Assembly (NCBI RefSeq): GCF_038006045.1
Contig: NZ_JBBOUK010000001.1
Location: 3,017,001 to 3,081,000, forward strand
Length of the DNA: 64,000 bases
Reading direction: 5' to 3'
DNA from: Exiguobacterium sp. FSL W8-0210
Lineage (GTDB): Bacteria; Bacillota; Bacilli; Exiguobacteriales; Exiguobacteriaceae
Part shown: positions 27,285-36,824 of the stretch, one piece after another
Layout of the letters: each line of letters opens with the position of its first letter
Numbering within the stretch: the stretch's first letter is position 1
Notes under the pieces: model-generated
Databases searched by the model: none
Told to the model about the DNA's origin: nothing
What the model saw: the letters and a program-made list of their open reading frames with translations, nothing else
Position numbers and translations under genes: made by a program

Positions 27285-28868
27285 ATGGTCAACTATTCAG
27301 ATTCCATTATTGCCCTTGTACCTGCTTTACTAGCTATCTTATTAGCCATCTTTACGCGAAAGGTCGTTCTTTCGTTAGGTGTCGGCATTCTCGTCGGTGC
27401 CCTGTTACTCCACCGTTTTAACCCGATCGATACGGTAACCTATCTCGGCAAGAACATCTTCAGTCTCTTTTGGGCAGACGGTGCCTTGAACGAGTGGAAC
27501 GTCTTATTGCTTGTCTTCTTGTTATTGCTCGGCGTCCTTTCCACGCTCATTCAGACATCAGGTGGCGCTCGTGCCTTCGGTGAATGGGCTTCTACTCACG
27601 TCAAGACAGCGCGTGGTGCACGCTTAGTTGCCTTCGGACTCGGTATCTTGATTTTCATCGATGATTACTTCAACAGTCTCGCTGTCGGCAACGTCAGTCG
27701 TCCGTTAACGGATCGCCGTGGTGTCTCACGTGCGAAGCTTGCCTATTTAATTGACTCAACGGCTGCGCCTGTTTGTGTCATCAGTCCGCTTTCGAGTTGG
27801 GGCGCATTCATCATCTCCATCATCGCCGGTATCTTAACGACGCACTCGATTACGGATTACTCAGCGTTTAGTGCTTTCATGATGATCGTTCCAATGAACT
27901 TCTATGCGATTTTTGCGTTACTTTTAACACTTTACATCGCTTACTCTGGCGTCTCTGTCGGACCGATGAAACAACATGAACACCGTGCCGCGAAAGGTGA
28001 ACTTTTTGATGCGTCAAAAGGAACACCGATGGGGATGGCAAAAGAGGTCAACGAACATACGAACGGAAAAGTACGGGATCTCGTCGTTCCAATCGTCGTT
28101 CTCGTCATTGCTACGATCAGTGCGTTACTCGGAACAGGTGCTCAGGCACTTGCAGCCGACAATCGCCCGTTTACTTTAATTGGAGCATTTGAGGCAACAG
28201 ACGTCACACGTTCACTCGTCGCAGGTGTCGTCATCAGTTTAATCGTTGCTTTCCTGATGCTGATCGGACGGAAAATTCCGGGCCGCGATTACCGTGCAAG
28301 CATCGTTGCTGGTATGCGTTCGATGTGGCCAGCAGTCGTGATTCTGTTATTTGCTTGGACGATCATTGCTGTTATCGGTGATATGAAAACAGGCGATTAT
28401 CTCGCAAGCTTCATCAGCAACTCGATTTCTGCTTCGTACTTGCCGTTCTTATTATTCTTGATTGCCGGCTTGATGGCATTCTCGACAGGAACAAGTTGGG
28501 GCACATTCGGGATCATGTTGCCAATCGGTGCGGATCTCGTCATGGCTGTCGATGCTTCACTCTTGTTACCGACGCTTGCTGCTGTTCTTGCTGGATCTGT
28601 CTTCGGTGACCATTGTTCACCGATTTCCGATACGACGATCCTCAGTTCGACAGGGGCTGGATCCCATCATATCGATCACGTTACGACACAATTACCGTAT
28701 GCGCTAGTCGGTGCCGTCACTGCGGCAGTCGGTTATTTAGTCATCGGTTTCACGGAGTCTTCGGTCTTCGGTTTCATCGGAGCTCTTGTCACATTCGTAC
28801 TCTTTGTCGTCGTCTTGAACGTTCTCTCGAAAAAAGGCGAAACCGCTTCGGATTTACAAACGGATTGA
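27285..28868 (+). CDS. NhaC-family Na+/H+ antiporter-type transporter, predicted lysine transporter
   Basis: 527 residues from ATG 27285 (GAGGAGGA upstream); longer versions of the frame run back through the riboswitch and are spurious. About 11-13 membrane helices; FIDDYFNSLAVGNVSRPL and GSVFGDHCSPISDTTILSSTGAG are NhaC-superfamily signatures. Control by a lysine riboswitch indicates that the cargo or the need for it is lysine, as proposed for the LysW group of NhaC proteins. Direction (uptake is likelier, since the switch represses at high lysine) is inferred. Ends at a perfect hairpin. Confidence 0.87.
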   Translation: MVNYSDSIIALVPALLAILLAIFTRKVVLSLGVGILVGALLLHRFNPIDTVTYLGKNIFSLFWADGALNEWNVLLLVFLLLLGVLSTLIQTSGGARAFGEWASTHVKTARGARLVAFGLGILIFIDDYFNSLAVGNVSRPLTDRRGVSRAKLAYLIDSTAAPVCVISPLSSWGAFIISIIAGILTTHSITDYSAFSAFMMIVPMNFYAIFALLLTLYIAYSGVSVGPMKQHEHRAAKGELFDASKGTPMGMAKEVNEHTNGKVRDLVVPIVVLVIATISALLGTGAQALAADNRPFTLIGAFEATDVTRSLVAGVVISLIVAFLMLIGRKIPGRDYRASIVAGMRSMWPAVVILLFAWTIIAVIGDMKTGDYLASFISNSISASYLPFLLFLIAGLMAFSTGTSWGTFGIMLPIGADLVMAVDASLLLPTLAAVLAGSVFGDHCSPISDTTILSSTGAGSHHIDHVTTQLPYALVGAVTAAVGYLVIGFTESSVFGFIGALVTFVLFVVVLNVLSKKGETASDLQTD

Positions 28869-28882
28869 TGAAACACTTTACG

Positions 28883-28920
28883 AAAAAAGGCATTGGATGC
28901 GCGCATCCAATGCCTTTTTT
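28883..28920. terminator. Bidirectional terminator between NhaC-family gene and htpG
   Basis: Perfect 38-bp palindrome centred at 28901/28902, A-run and T-run on either side. Confidence 0.93.
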
Positions 28921-28933
28921 ATATCTATTCGTT

Positions 28934-30802
28934 TCACACCATCAATAAACACACATCATTCGCGAACGCTACTGGATCCTCGAGTGGGAGTCCTTCGACA
29001 AGCAATGCTTGTTGATACATTAGTTTTGTATAGCGCTCGAATTTTGAACGATCGTTTTGATACGCCGTTTCAAGAGACTCGAACACTGCGTGTGACGGAT
29101 TCAATTCAAGAATCTTGACCGCTTCTACCCCTTCATTATTCGGCATCGCCTTCAGAATTTTCTCCATCTCGATCGAGACAGCGCCGTCCGTCGCAAAGCA
29201 GACAGGATGCGATTTTAGACGTGTTGAGGCTTTGACTTCCTTGACTTGCCCACTTAGCACTTCCTGCATGGCTTGGAACATCTCTGCTTGTGCGTCCGTC
29301 GTCTCCGCTTCCTCCGCTTCAATCCCTAAATCGCTACTCGTGACCGACTTGAACGTCTTCTCGTTGTACGTCACGAGCATCTGGATCGCGAACTCATCGA
29401 TCTCTTCCGTGAAGTACAAGATATCATACCCTTTATCACGGACGAGCTCGGATTGTGGTAATTTATCCAGACGATTCGTACTCTCACCAGCGGCGTAGTA
29501 AATATGTGCCTGATCTTCCGGCATCGCTGCGACGTATTCTGCGAGTGTGATCAACTTCTTTTCCTTCGCCGAGTAGAAGAGGACCAGATCCTGCACCTGT
29601 TCTTTATGCATGCCATAATCATTATACATACCGAACTTCAGCTGGCGTCCGAACGCTTGATAGAATGTTTCGTACTTCGTGCGATCCTCGCGCAGGAGGG
29701 CTTCGAGTTGTGTCTTGATCTTACTTTGGATATTTTTCGCGATCAATTTCAATTGACGATCGTGTTGCAGTAACTCGCGCGAGATGTTGAGCGATAAGTC
29801 TTCCGAGTCAACCATCCCTTTGACGAAACTGAAGTGATCCGGCAACAAGTCGCTGCATTTTTCCATGATCAAGACACCGTTGGCATAGAGTTCAAGACCC
29901 TTTTCAAATTCCTTCGAATAATAATCGTACGGTGCCTGCTCTGGAATGAATAAGATCGATTGATAACGAACAGCACCGTCGACACTGATATGAATGTGTT
30001 TCGCTGGTGTGTCGAAACCATAACGCTTCTCTTGGTAGAAGTTCGTATAGTCCTCGTCTGTCAATTCCCGTTTGTTCTTCCGCCAGATCGGCACCATGCT
30101 GTTGATCGTCTTGACGACTTCGACCTCTTCCGTCTCGTCACTGCCTTCGATCGGCTGACGTTCGAGTTCCTTCATCTCGATCGGATAACGAATGAAATCT
30201 GAATATTTTTTGATGATACTGCGCAAACGATACGTCTCGAGGTATTCGTCATACGATTCTTCTTCCTCGTTCGCCTTGATGTGGAGTGTAATCTCCGTTC
30301 CGACGGTTTCCTTGTCGACTTCCTCGATCGTATAACCTTCGACACCACGCGATTCCCATTTATAAGCGACTGCACTGCCGAACGGTTTCGTAACGACAGT
30401 GACGACGTCTGCGACCATGAAGGCAGAATAGAATCCGACACCGAATTGTCCGATGATATCATGACCATCTTGTGCTTCATTCTCTGCCTTGAAGGCAAGC
30501 GATCCACTTTTTGCGATCGTACCGAGATTCTCTTCTAGTTCTTCCTTCGTCATTCCGATTCCCGTATCACGAATGATGAGTTGACGCGCTTCTTTATTTG
30601 GTTCGATCGTAATTTTGTAGTGTTCCTTTTCGAACGAAATCGTCTCGTCCGTCAATGCTTTGTAGTACATCTTATCCATGGCGTCACTTGCATTCGAGAT
30701 CAATTCGCGCAGGAAAATCTCCTTATGCGTATAGATGGAATGAATCATCATCTCCAGCAATCGTTTTGATTCCGCCTTAAATTGTTTCGTTTCCATGCTC
30801 AT
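28934..30802 (-). CDS. htpG: Molecular chaperone HtpG (Hsp90)
   Basis: 622 residues, usual length. N-terminal GHKL ATPase: [14 protein letters not shown] (N box), [13 protein letters not shown] (G1), [11 protein letters not shown] (G2), GTEITLH. The middle domain carries YYFT-type contacts and the catalytic-loop arginine region [11 protein letters not shown] shorter C-terminal dimerisation domain follows. Start ATG 30802 has GGGGAGGC upstream. Control is by a sigma-A promoter with a perfect CIRCE in the leader, so it should belong to the HrcA regulon, unlike Bacillus subtilis htpG. Confidence 0.97.
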   Translation of the reverse strand: MSMETKQFKAESKRLLEMMIHSIYTHKEIFLRELISNASDAMDKMYYKALTDETISFEKEHYKITIEPNKEARQLIIRDTGIGMTKEELEENLGTIAKSGSLAFKAENEAQDGHDIIGQFGVGFYSAFMVADVVTVVTKPFGSAVAYKWESRGVEGYTIEEVDKETVGTEITLHIKANEEEESYDEYLETYRLRSIIKKYSDFIRYPIEMKELERQPIEGSDETEEVEVVKTINSMVPIWRKNKRELTDEDYTNFYQEKRYGFDTPAKHIHISVDGAVRYQSILFIPEQAPYDYYSKEFEKGLELYANGVLIMEKCSDLLPDHFSFVKGMVDSEDLSLNISRELLQHDRQLKLIAKNIQSKIKTQLEALLREDRTKYETFYQAFGRQLKFGMYNDYGMHKEQVQDLVLFYSAKEKKLITLAEYVAAMPEDQAHIYYAAGESTNRLDKLPQSELVRDKGYDILYFTEEIDEFAIQMLVTYNEKTFKSVTSSDLGIEAEEAETTDAQAEMFQAMQEVLSGQVKEVKASTRLKSHPVCFATDGAVSIEMEKILKAMPNNEGVEAVKILELNPSHAVFESLETAYQNDRSKFERYTKLMYQQALLVEGLPLEDPVAFANDVCLLMV

Positions 30803-30817
30803 TCTGCCTCCCCTTTT

Positions 30818-30844
30818 TTAGCACTCATTCATATAGAGTGCTAA
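30818..30844 (-). promoter_or_regulatory. CIRCE element (HrcA operator) upstream of htpG
   Basis: TTAGCACTC at 30818-30826, a 9-bp spacer, GAGTGCTAA at 30836-30844: an exact match to the consensus CIRCE, 16 bp from the htpG start codon. Confidence 0.96.
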
Positions 30845-30854
30845 TTCATCTCCT

Positions 30855-30883
30855 ATTATTAGGGAGTTCGAAATATCTGTCAA
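30855..30883 (-). promoter_or_regulatory. Sigma-A promoter of htpG
   Basis: On the minus strand TTGACA (30883-30878), 17-bp spacer, AATAAT (30860-30855). Transcription would start just upstream of CIRCE. Confidence 0.75.
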
Positions 30884-31749
30884 TCTCCTTTTTCACTGTG
30901 TGTCGTGACTTTTTCAAGGACAATCATTCCGATTTGACGTAAGTGTTCTGCTGACCCGTAGGTGCCATGGCTAACGCCGTTTTCATCCTTTCGATTACCG
31001 AGACCGATGAACTGCTCACTCGGTTTGAAGTGGAGTCCGACGACGGGTACCTGAAATCGTGACGAGAAGCCAACTTGAAAAATCGCGTCTGGATAATCCG
31101 TTGGTCGATAGGTTGTCCAATCGATATCTGGTTCGAGCTTCGCAAATCGTTCCGTGTGCTCCTTACCGAGCAGGATGATCCCTTTTATCGAAAACAGTTC
31201 AAGCAGGCGTAACAAAAATGTCTGACCGAATGGACTATCTTCCAACACGCTGCGTTCTTTGATCGCTCCCATGTAGTGGTGTGTCGGAAACGGGAAAAAG
31301 TCCAAATGAATGACTGGATCAAGCGTCTTTTCGTAAAACGACGCACCCAATCCGTTCAAGAATCCTTCAAGCTTACCGCCACCCGGTCGACCGAACCATG
31401 TCCGGTAAATGTTCGGTTGTTTGAAATAATCATTGAAGCGCCGGATTGAATCTGTCAGCGTCTCCTCCTGGAGATAATCCTCCCATGACATCGACTTCGG
31501 ACGAATAAAGAGCGGACCGGTCTCGTCGAATCGTAATGCGCCCGTCCGGTCTAAAAACTGCGTTCGGGATGGGTTCGTCGCGATCGTCACCCAACTGCTA
31601 CGCGTCGCATCACCAAACCAAAGGACAGGTGTCGTTTGATCAATCAGTTGATCTGCGAACGCACTTTTCTCGAGCGTCATTTGATACTCGACAGCTTCCT
31701 GTAATAATTTTTTGGCAAGTTGCCATTGATCGGATGTCAGCGTTCTCAT
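30880..31749 (-). CDS. Conserved protein of unknown function (possible UDG-like fold)
   Basis: 289 residues, soluble, no signal peptide. I do not recognise the family with certainty. WVTIATNPSRTQFLD near residue 50 and VVGLHFKPSEQFIGLGN near 240 are reminiscent of the P-loop-like and HPS segments of the uracil-DNA-glycosylase superfamily, but this is weak. It ends within the htpG promoter and is followed on the minus strand by htpG, without a terminator. Divergent from the SDR gene. Confidence 0.6.
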   Translation of the reverse strand: MRTLTSDQWQLAKKLLQEAVEYQMTLEKSAFADQLIDQTTPVLWFGDATRSSWVTIATNPSRTQFLDRTGALRFDETGPLFIRPKSMSWEDYLQEETLTDSIRRFNDYFKQPNIYRTWFGRPGGGKLEGFLNGLGASFYEKTLDPVIHLDFFPFPTHHYMGAIKERSVLEDSPFGQTFLLRLLELFSIKGIILLGKEHTERFAKLEPDIDWTTYRPTDYPDAIFQVGFSSRFQVPVVGLHFKPSEQFIGLGNRKDENGVSHGTYGSAEHLRQIGMIVLEKVTTHSEKGD

Positions 31750-31884
31750 CTCCCTTTTTACAGCGATTATGCTGTTGTAGATGTACCCCTTATCTTCTAT
31801 TACTAGACGCGTCGATGGGTTTAACCTCCATTTCTCCGGGAATGTTTCATAAGGTGAACGATACGACTTAGGAGGGGTTTAGCA

Positions 31885-32715
31885 ATGGGTAGACTGGATC
31901 AAAAAATAGCTGTCATTACCGGCTCGGCAACAGGGATTGGACAAGCGACTGCGCTTGTATTCGCAGAACAAGGAGCAACGGTCGTTTGTGCCGATGTCTC
32001 ACTTGAAAAAGCACAACAAACAGTAGAACAGATTACACAACAAGGCGGGAAAGCGGAAGCCGTCCATGTTGACGTCTCAGACGTCGAGAGTGTTGAGCAA
32101 CTTGCGAAGCATGTCAAAGAGACGTACGGTACGGTCGACGTCCTCTTCAACAATGCCGGAATCGATGAACAAGGTGGGAAAGTCCACGAGTATCCAATCG
32201 ATCTCTTCGACCGGATCATCGCTGTCGATTTACGCGGTACATTCCTCGTCAGTAAATTCTTGATTCCACTCATGCTGGATAACGGTGGTTCGATCATCAA
32301 TACGTCATCGATGTCGGGTCGCGCAGCTGACTTGAACCGGTCTGGTTATAACGCGGCGAAAGGCGGGATCGCGAACTTCACTCGCGCGATGGCAATCGAT
32401 TACGCGCGTCATGGCATTCGTGTCAATTCGTTATCGCCAGGAACGATTGAAACACCACTCATCGATACACTCGTCGGTGAAAAAGAAAAAGAACAAGGCA
32501 AACAGTTCCGCGATGCGAACGCCTGGATCACACCACTCGGTCGACTCGGTAAACCACGCGAGATGGCAACGGTCGCCCTCTTCCTTGCTTCTGACGACAG
32601 CTCGTATGTCACAGGTGAGGACATCACGGCGGATGGCGGCATCATGGCTTATACATGGCCGGGAGAGATGTTAATCGATTCGAAGTGGAAAGACGAAGCA
32701 GAAAAAAGTGAATGA
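31885..32715 (+). CDS. Short-chain dehydrogenase/reductase (SDR)
   Basis: 276 residues. NAD(P) motif TGSATGIG, NNAG, catalytic Ser in TSSMSG, and Y-x-x-x-K in YNAAKGG; the C-terminal SPGTIETPL segment is typical of classical SDRs. The Asp in VCADVS after strand 2 favours NAD over NADP. Substrate unknown. RBS AGGAGGGG precedes ATG 31885. Monocistronic. Confidence 0.88.
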   Translation: MGRLDQKIAVITGSATGIGQATALVFAEQGATVVCADVSLEKAQQTVEQITQQGGKAEAVHVDVSDVESVEQLAKHVKETYGTVDVLFNNAGIDEQGGKVHEYPIDLFDRIIAVDLRGTFLVSKFLIPLMLDNGGSIINTSSMSGRAADLNRSGYNAAKGGIANFTRAMAIDYARHGIRVNSLSPGTIETPLIDTLVGEKEKEQGKQFRDANAWITPLGRLGKPREMATVALFLASDDSSYVTGEDITADGGIMAYTWPGEMLIDSKWKDEAEKSE

Positions 32716-32855
32716 GCAATGCGCGGTGTAACCCTTTGGTTGCACCGCTTTTCTTTTACCTCAAGACGTTCAGTACCGCAAATTATTTTCTGAATTAGGT
32801 TACCTCCCTGAAGTATTTTTATCAGGGTATAGGACAGGTAAAGGGGGAAAAAATC

Positions 32856-34058
32856 ATGCAAACAGCGATTGCTTACTTACAACAGTGTCTTCAAATTCCA
32901 AGCGTCAATCCGATGGACGGAGAAGAAGCCGTCGCACGTTACGTATACGATGTACTGGTCGACCATCAGATCTCGACAGAATGGATCGAAGTCTCACCTA
33001 AACGGATTTGTCTCGTCGCGACCGTTCCTGCGAGTGAAGAGGTTTCACGTCCTGCCGTCCTCGGTCTATCTGGTCATCTCGATACGGTTCCAGTTCAAGA
33101 AGACGGCTGGACGAAAGATCCATATGGTGGCGAAATCGAAGACGGCCGCATCTATGGTCGTGGGGCTTCTGATATGAAATCCGGTGTCATGGCAATGGTG
33201 CAAGCACTGATTCAATATAGAGAACGTCAAGAACGACCAAACACTATCAAACTTCTGATTACATCCGATGAGGAGAATGGAATGACGGGTGCTCGTCATT
33301 TGACCGAACAAGGACACGCGGATGATTTAGACGCTTTACTGATCACAGAACCAACAAGCGGAATGATCGGTTATGCACAAAAAGGGGTCGTTGGGATCGA
33401 AGTGACATGTCGTGGGAAAAGTGCACACAGCTCTGCCCCTCAACTCGGACGTAATGCGATCGATGACGTCTATCGCGTCATCCAGGAAGTGAAGTCGGAA
33501 CGCTTCTCGATTACAGCGAATCATCATCCGGCGCTTGGTCCGGTCGTCGCGTCAATCACATCCATAAAAGGAGGCGAAGGACCGAACGTCGTTCCGAGTC
33601 AGGCTTCCTTTTATATGGATATCCGGACGATTCCCGGGTTCGGTCGAGCGGACGTTCTTGCTGCCTTTACAGCTATCGAGCGTCGTCTTGTAGCAGAAGA
33701 TTCCGAGTTTGATATGAACGTGACCGTCATCAAGGATATTCCTTCTTGTGAAACCGATGAACAGGCGCCTTTCTTGCAACAGGTCGCGGATACGATGGAG
33801 CAGGTTAGCGGCGTGACACCACGAAAAATCGCTATTCCAGGTGGAACGGATGGTGCGATGTTCAGCCAAGCGAAAAAGTCATTTCCAATCGCAATCGCTT
33901 CATTCCATGATTTCCGTCTCGCACACCAAGTGGATGAATCGATTCCGTTATCCGAATATGAAAAAACGATTGCGTTTTGCTTCAACTTGATCAACACACC
34001 ATTACATCAATCGCTCCCATCACATAAAAAAAAGAAGGAACGACATTCGATATTGTAA
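32856..34058 (+). CDS. M20-family metallopeptidase (ArgE/DapE/CPG2-like)
   Basis: 400 residues. Zinc and catalytic residues: LSGHLDTVP, GRGASDMKSG, TSDEENGMTGA, LITEPT, and the His near the C-terminus in FHDFRLAHQVDE. These enzymes hydrolyse amide bonds of N-acyl amino acids or dipeptides; the specific substrate cannot be called. RBS AAGGGGG. The last ~12 residues, KKKKERHSIL included, are encoded by the 5' arm and loop of the terminator, with the stop in the loop. The tail may be dispensable. Confidence 0.82.
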   Translation: MQTAIAYLQQCLQIPSVNPMDGEEAVARYVYDVLVDHQISTEWIEVSPKRICLVATVPASEEVSRPAVLGLSGHLDTVPVQEDGWTKDPYGGEIEDGRIYGRGASDMKSGVMAMVQALIQYRERQERPNTIKLLITSDEENGMTGARHLTEQGHADDLDALLITEPTSGMIGYAQKGVVGIEVTCRGKSAHSSAPQLGRNAIDDVYRVIQEVKSERFSITANHHPALGPVVASITSIKGGEGPNVVPSQASFYMDIRTIPGFGRADVLAAFTAIERRLVAEDSEFDMNVTVIKDIPSCETDEQAPFLQQVADTMEQVSGVTPRKIAIPGGTDGAMFSQAKKSFPIAIASFHDFRLAHQVDESIPLSEYEKTIAFCFNLINTPLHQSLPSHKKKKERHSIL

Positions 34059-34080
34059 CCGAATGTCGTCCCTTCTTTTT
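34032..34080 (+). terminator. Terminator overlapping the 3' end of the M20 gene
   Basis: Arms 34032-34049 and 34060-34077 (AAGAAGGAACGACATTCG with one mismatch), T-run after; the TAA stop at 34056-34058 lies in the loop. Confidence 0.88.
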
Positions 34081-34105
34081 GTGTTAGCGCCTTTCATCAG
34101 CTGAT

Positions 34106-34453
34106 TCAGTAGACGCCAAGTTGTGCTAACGCCTCACTTAAATAACTTTGATCACTGCGAAACTGGTGACTCGTTTGTCCGTCAGACCAACTGATGAAGA
34201 CACGACCAAGTCGGTCATAGCGTAAGCGGAGACGAATTACTCCCTGCTCGAATACGACTTCACCGTGTAACGACTCATGGACGTGAGCAAAGTTACGGAT
34301 GAACGCATCATATTGATTGAATGTAACTGAAAACTGGTGTTCACTATTCCGCCCTACCATCTGAATCGTTAGTTCTTCTTGCGTTGGATGTACGTGTAAG
34401 ATTTCCCATAGTACACTGCTTTCTTCTCCTCGAAACACGATACGATGCTTCAT
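34106..34453 (-). CDS. Small protein of unknown function
   Basis: 115 residues from ATG 34453, with GAGGTGG upstream. Soluble, beta-rich (alternating hydrophobic pattern in HRIVFRGEESSVLWEILHV and VIRLRLRYDRLGRVFISWSDG), probably a small beta-sandwich, with no recognised catalytic motif. Divergent from the DUF1801 gene; shared 85-bp promoter region. I do not recognise the family. Confidence 0.55.
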   Translation of the reverse strand: MKHRIVFRGEESSVLWEILHVHPTQEELTIQMVGRNSEHQFSVTFNQYDAFIRNFAHVHESLHGEVVFEQGVIRLRLRYDRLGRVFISWSDGQTSHQFRSDQSYLSEALAQLGVY

Positions 34454-34538
34454 TCGATTTCCACCTCTGAGCCACAGGATATTTACTAGTACTTCTCGAA
34501 AGTAACCCATATCTTCTTCATCCGAAAGGAGTCTGCTT

Positions 34539-34961
34539 ATGCCTGATACGCCAAAGACAGGTCCTACCGAACAGTCCGTTGATGCCTTTCTGGCACAAGT
34601 CGAACCGCCGCAACGTCAAGATGGTATCACACTACGTCAGTTCTTCGAAGATGTCACGGGATATGAAGCCGTCCTTTGGGGTTCATCCTTGATTGGTTTT
34701 GGTTCCTACCATTACCGCTACGCCTCCGGCCGCGAGGGCGACAGCTTTTATGTCGGCTTTTCTCCGCGGAAGACGAACCTCGTCCTTTATCTCGCGCTTG
34801 GTGAAGACGCAGTCTCAGAACGACTGCTTGCCAGTCTCGGTACGTATCGACGCGGTAAGTCCTGCATCTACGTCAAACGACTGACTGACATCGACTTAGG
34901 CATACTTCGGGAAATGATCGAGCACTCGATCCGCACGTTAAAAACCATGTACCCCTCTTGA
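34539..34961 (+). CDS. DUF1801 (YdhG-like) domain protein
   Basis: 140 residues. VDAFLAQVEPPQRQDGITLRQFFEDVTGYEAVLWGSSLIGFGSYHYRYASGREGD is the conserved first half of DUF1801, followed by a YVGFSPRKTNLVLYL strand pair and KSCIYVKRLTDID. The family is structurally known but functionally unassigned. RBS AAAGGAG. Ends 13 bp before the IS1182-type left end, so the gene's own terminator may have been displaced. Confidence 0.8.
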   Translation: MPDTPKTGPTEQSVDAFLAQVEPPQRQDGITLRQFFEDVTGYEAVLWGSSLIGFGSYHYRYASGREGDSFYVGFSPRKTNLVLYLALGEDAVSERLLASLGTYRRGKSCIYVKRLTDIDLGILREMIEHSIRTLKTMYPS

Positions 34962-34974
34962 TTTCAATCAAAAA

Positions 34975-36811
34975 CGAGGCTGGGACATAACTAGCTGAAT
35001 TTAACGAGAAGAAGGAATTGCCATCACTCAGGATGTGCAATTCCTTCTTTTTTCATTGTCTCGCGTCAAGTTGCCCTTCGGGCAACGCTTTGGATGAGCC
35101 ATTTTCTTAAATTTACGGCCATGAGGATGAAGCCGAGCTCACGCTTCACCTTCGCTTTTCCTCTCACAGAAAAGCGAGTGAAACTCAAATTAGCCTTCAG
35201 ATATCCAAAAACTGGTTCCACGTCTATCTTCCGTTTCGCATAGAGGGATCCTGTTTTTTGATCTGAAAGCCATTTTTTCATCTGTTCTTTTTGTTCTTCC
35301 CATGAAGTGTTTATGTGTACCTGTCGGTGACGACCCTCTTTGGCCTTGGTACAACGGGAGCGAAACGGGCAGCCATCACACCCTTCGCTTTCATACACCT
35401 TGAAATCACGCGTGAATCCGTACCGATCTGTTCTCTTGGACATGTAACGGAATGTTACGTCCTGTCCATTAGGGCACACAAAACGATCCGACCTTTCATC
35501 ATAAGACCAGTTTACTGTGTTAAATGGATCATTGCGCCATTTTCGAGACTTTTCTTTTTCGAACATCGTATAAGGGATGAGTGGAATGCGCCCTCGGCGC
35601 ATCAGAATATCCTGATAATTCTCCTGACTCCCATAGCCGGCATCCGCAACGATATGCGGTGGTAGTGGTAAATATGAGCTGATCTCATCTAAAAAGGGGA
35701 GTAACGTCCGGGCATCCGTCGGATTCGGATAAATATCATAAGCGAGTGTGTACTGTCCTTCGGTCGCGATTTGAACGTTATAGCCTGGCTTGAGTTGTCC
35801 ATTTTGCATATGATCTTCCTTCATTCGCATGAACGTCGCGTCTGTGTCTGTTTTCGAATAGCTGTTCCGTCCAGCGAGCGTCCTCTTTTGGAGGGCGTAT
35901 CTCTGTTTCCGCTCGATGAAATCTGTAATCTCCTTTCGAAGGAGACGTGGTTCCTTCCGTTCAGAACGTAGACGTTTTCTTTCTTGAGTATCCGAACTCG
36001 CCTCGATTTTTTGGTTGATGGAAGCGATATGTGCGTCTAAAGCTTCACCCATGTGTTCGAGTTCTGAGAGAGTGAGCTCGTCCGGGCTTTCTCGTTCAAT
36101 TTCCGGTAGGATGTCTTGTTCGACGAGGTTGTCATAGATACGATTCGATTTGTCCACGAGAGACGAACTATGACGTTCGATCGATTTCCGCCAAACAAAG
36201 GTGTATCGGTTCGCATTCGCCTCTAGCTTTGTACCATCGATAAAGATGGCTTCTTCATTGATTTCTCCCATCTCGACGAGATGGCAACGGAAGGTAACGA
36301 AGGCTTGCTTCAAGATTGGAGTGACTGCGGGATGCACTCGAAAACGGTTGATGGTACGATAGCTCGGCGCATTCCCTTGCGCTAGCCACATCATCCGCAG
36401 ACTATCGGATAGTAATCCTTCAATCTTCCGACCGGAGAAGACCGACTGTGTGTAGGCACATAAAATGATTTTCATCATCATCCGCGGATGATAAGCAGGG
36501 CATCCCGTCGTCCGCATGAAAGGATCGAAAACATCATCCGGAATGGATTCGACGAGATGATGGACAGCGAACGCGATATCATTTTCTTGAAGACGAACTT
36601 CTAAATCTAAGGGCAGAACCAGCTGGTTCATGTTATAATCTTTAAACATAAGGGCACCTCCGATGGTTATAGTTTAGTCACTTTAACTTTATCAGAGGTT
36701 GTCCTTATTTGTTTATTCAGAATCGGTTTTTCGTCATAGAACAAGGCCCTCGAAACGACTACACGTTTCGAGGACCTTTCGTTTGTGAAACTGAGTTATG
36801 TCCCAGCCTCG
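34975..36811 (-). mobile_element. IS1182-family insertion sequence, ~1.84 kb
   Basis: Terminal inverted repeats CGAGGCTGGGACATAACT at 34975-34992 and, inverted, 36794-36811, an exact 18-bp match. It carries one full-length transposase on the minus strand. A hairpin with T-run near 35012-35054 blocks transcription entering from the left, and another hairpin (36749-36775) precedes the transposase. No clear target duplication; the family often lacks one. It sits in a gap between convergent genes, a frequent target, and looks intact. Confidence 0.92.
35066..36649 (-). CDS. IS1182-family transposase
   Basis: 527 residues from ATG 36649, preceded by GGAGGTG. N-terminal DUF772-type DNA-binding region: HPRMMMKIILCAYTQSVFSGRKIEGLL and GNAPSYRTINRFRV. 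The catalytic RNase H-like core includes IFIDGTKLEANANRYTF (first Asp), VADAGYGSQENYQD (second Asp) and, near the end, VEPVFGYLKANLSFTRFSVRG (Glu). A four-cysteine cluster (YESEGCDGCPFRSRCTK) is present, as in the family. No frameshift or stop. Confidence 0.94.
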   Translation of the reverse strand: MFKDYNMNQLVLPLDLEVRLQENDIAFAVHHLVESIPDDVFDPFMRTTGCPAYHPRMMMKIILCAYTQSVFSGRKIEGLLSDSLRMMWLAQGNAPSYRTINRFRVHPAVTPILKQAFVTFRCHLVEMGEINEEAIFIDGTKLEANANRYTFVWRKSIERHSSSLVDKSNRIYDNLVEQDILPEIERESPDELTLSELEHMGEALDAHIASINQKIEASSDTQERKRLRSERKEPRLLRKEITDFIERKQRYALQKRTLAGRNSYSKTDTDATFMRMKEDHMQNGQLKPGYNVQIATEGQYTLAYDIYPNPTDARTLLPFLDEISSYLPLPPHIVADAGYGSQENYQDILMRRGRIPLIPYTMFEKEKSRKWRNDPFNTVNWSYDERSDRFVCPNGQDVTFRYMSKRTDRYGFTRDFKVYESEGCDGCPFRSRCTKAKEGRHRQVHINTSWEEQKEQMKKWLSDQKTGSLYAKRKIDVEPVFGYLKANLSFTRFSVRGKAKVKRELGFILMAVNLRKWLIQSVARRAT

Positions 36812-36824
36812 TCTTGTTATCGAA

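Noticed and set aside
34106-34961. Divergent small gene and DUF1801 gene as a toxin-antitoxin pair
   Set aside because: They are divergent, not co-directional, and neither resembles a known toxin or antitoxin.
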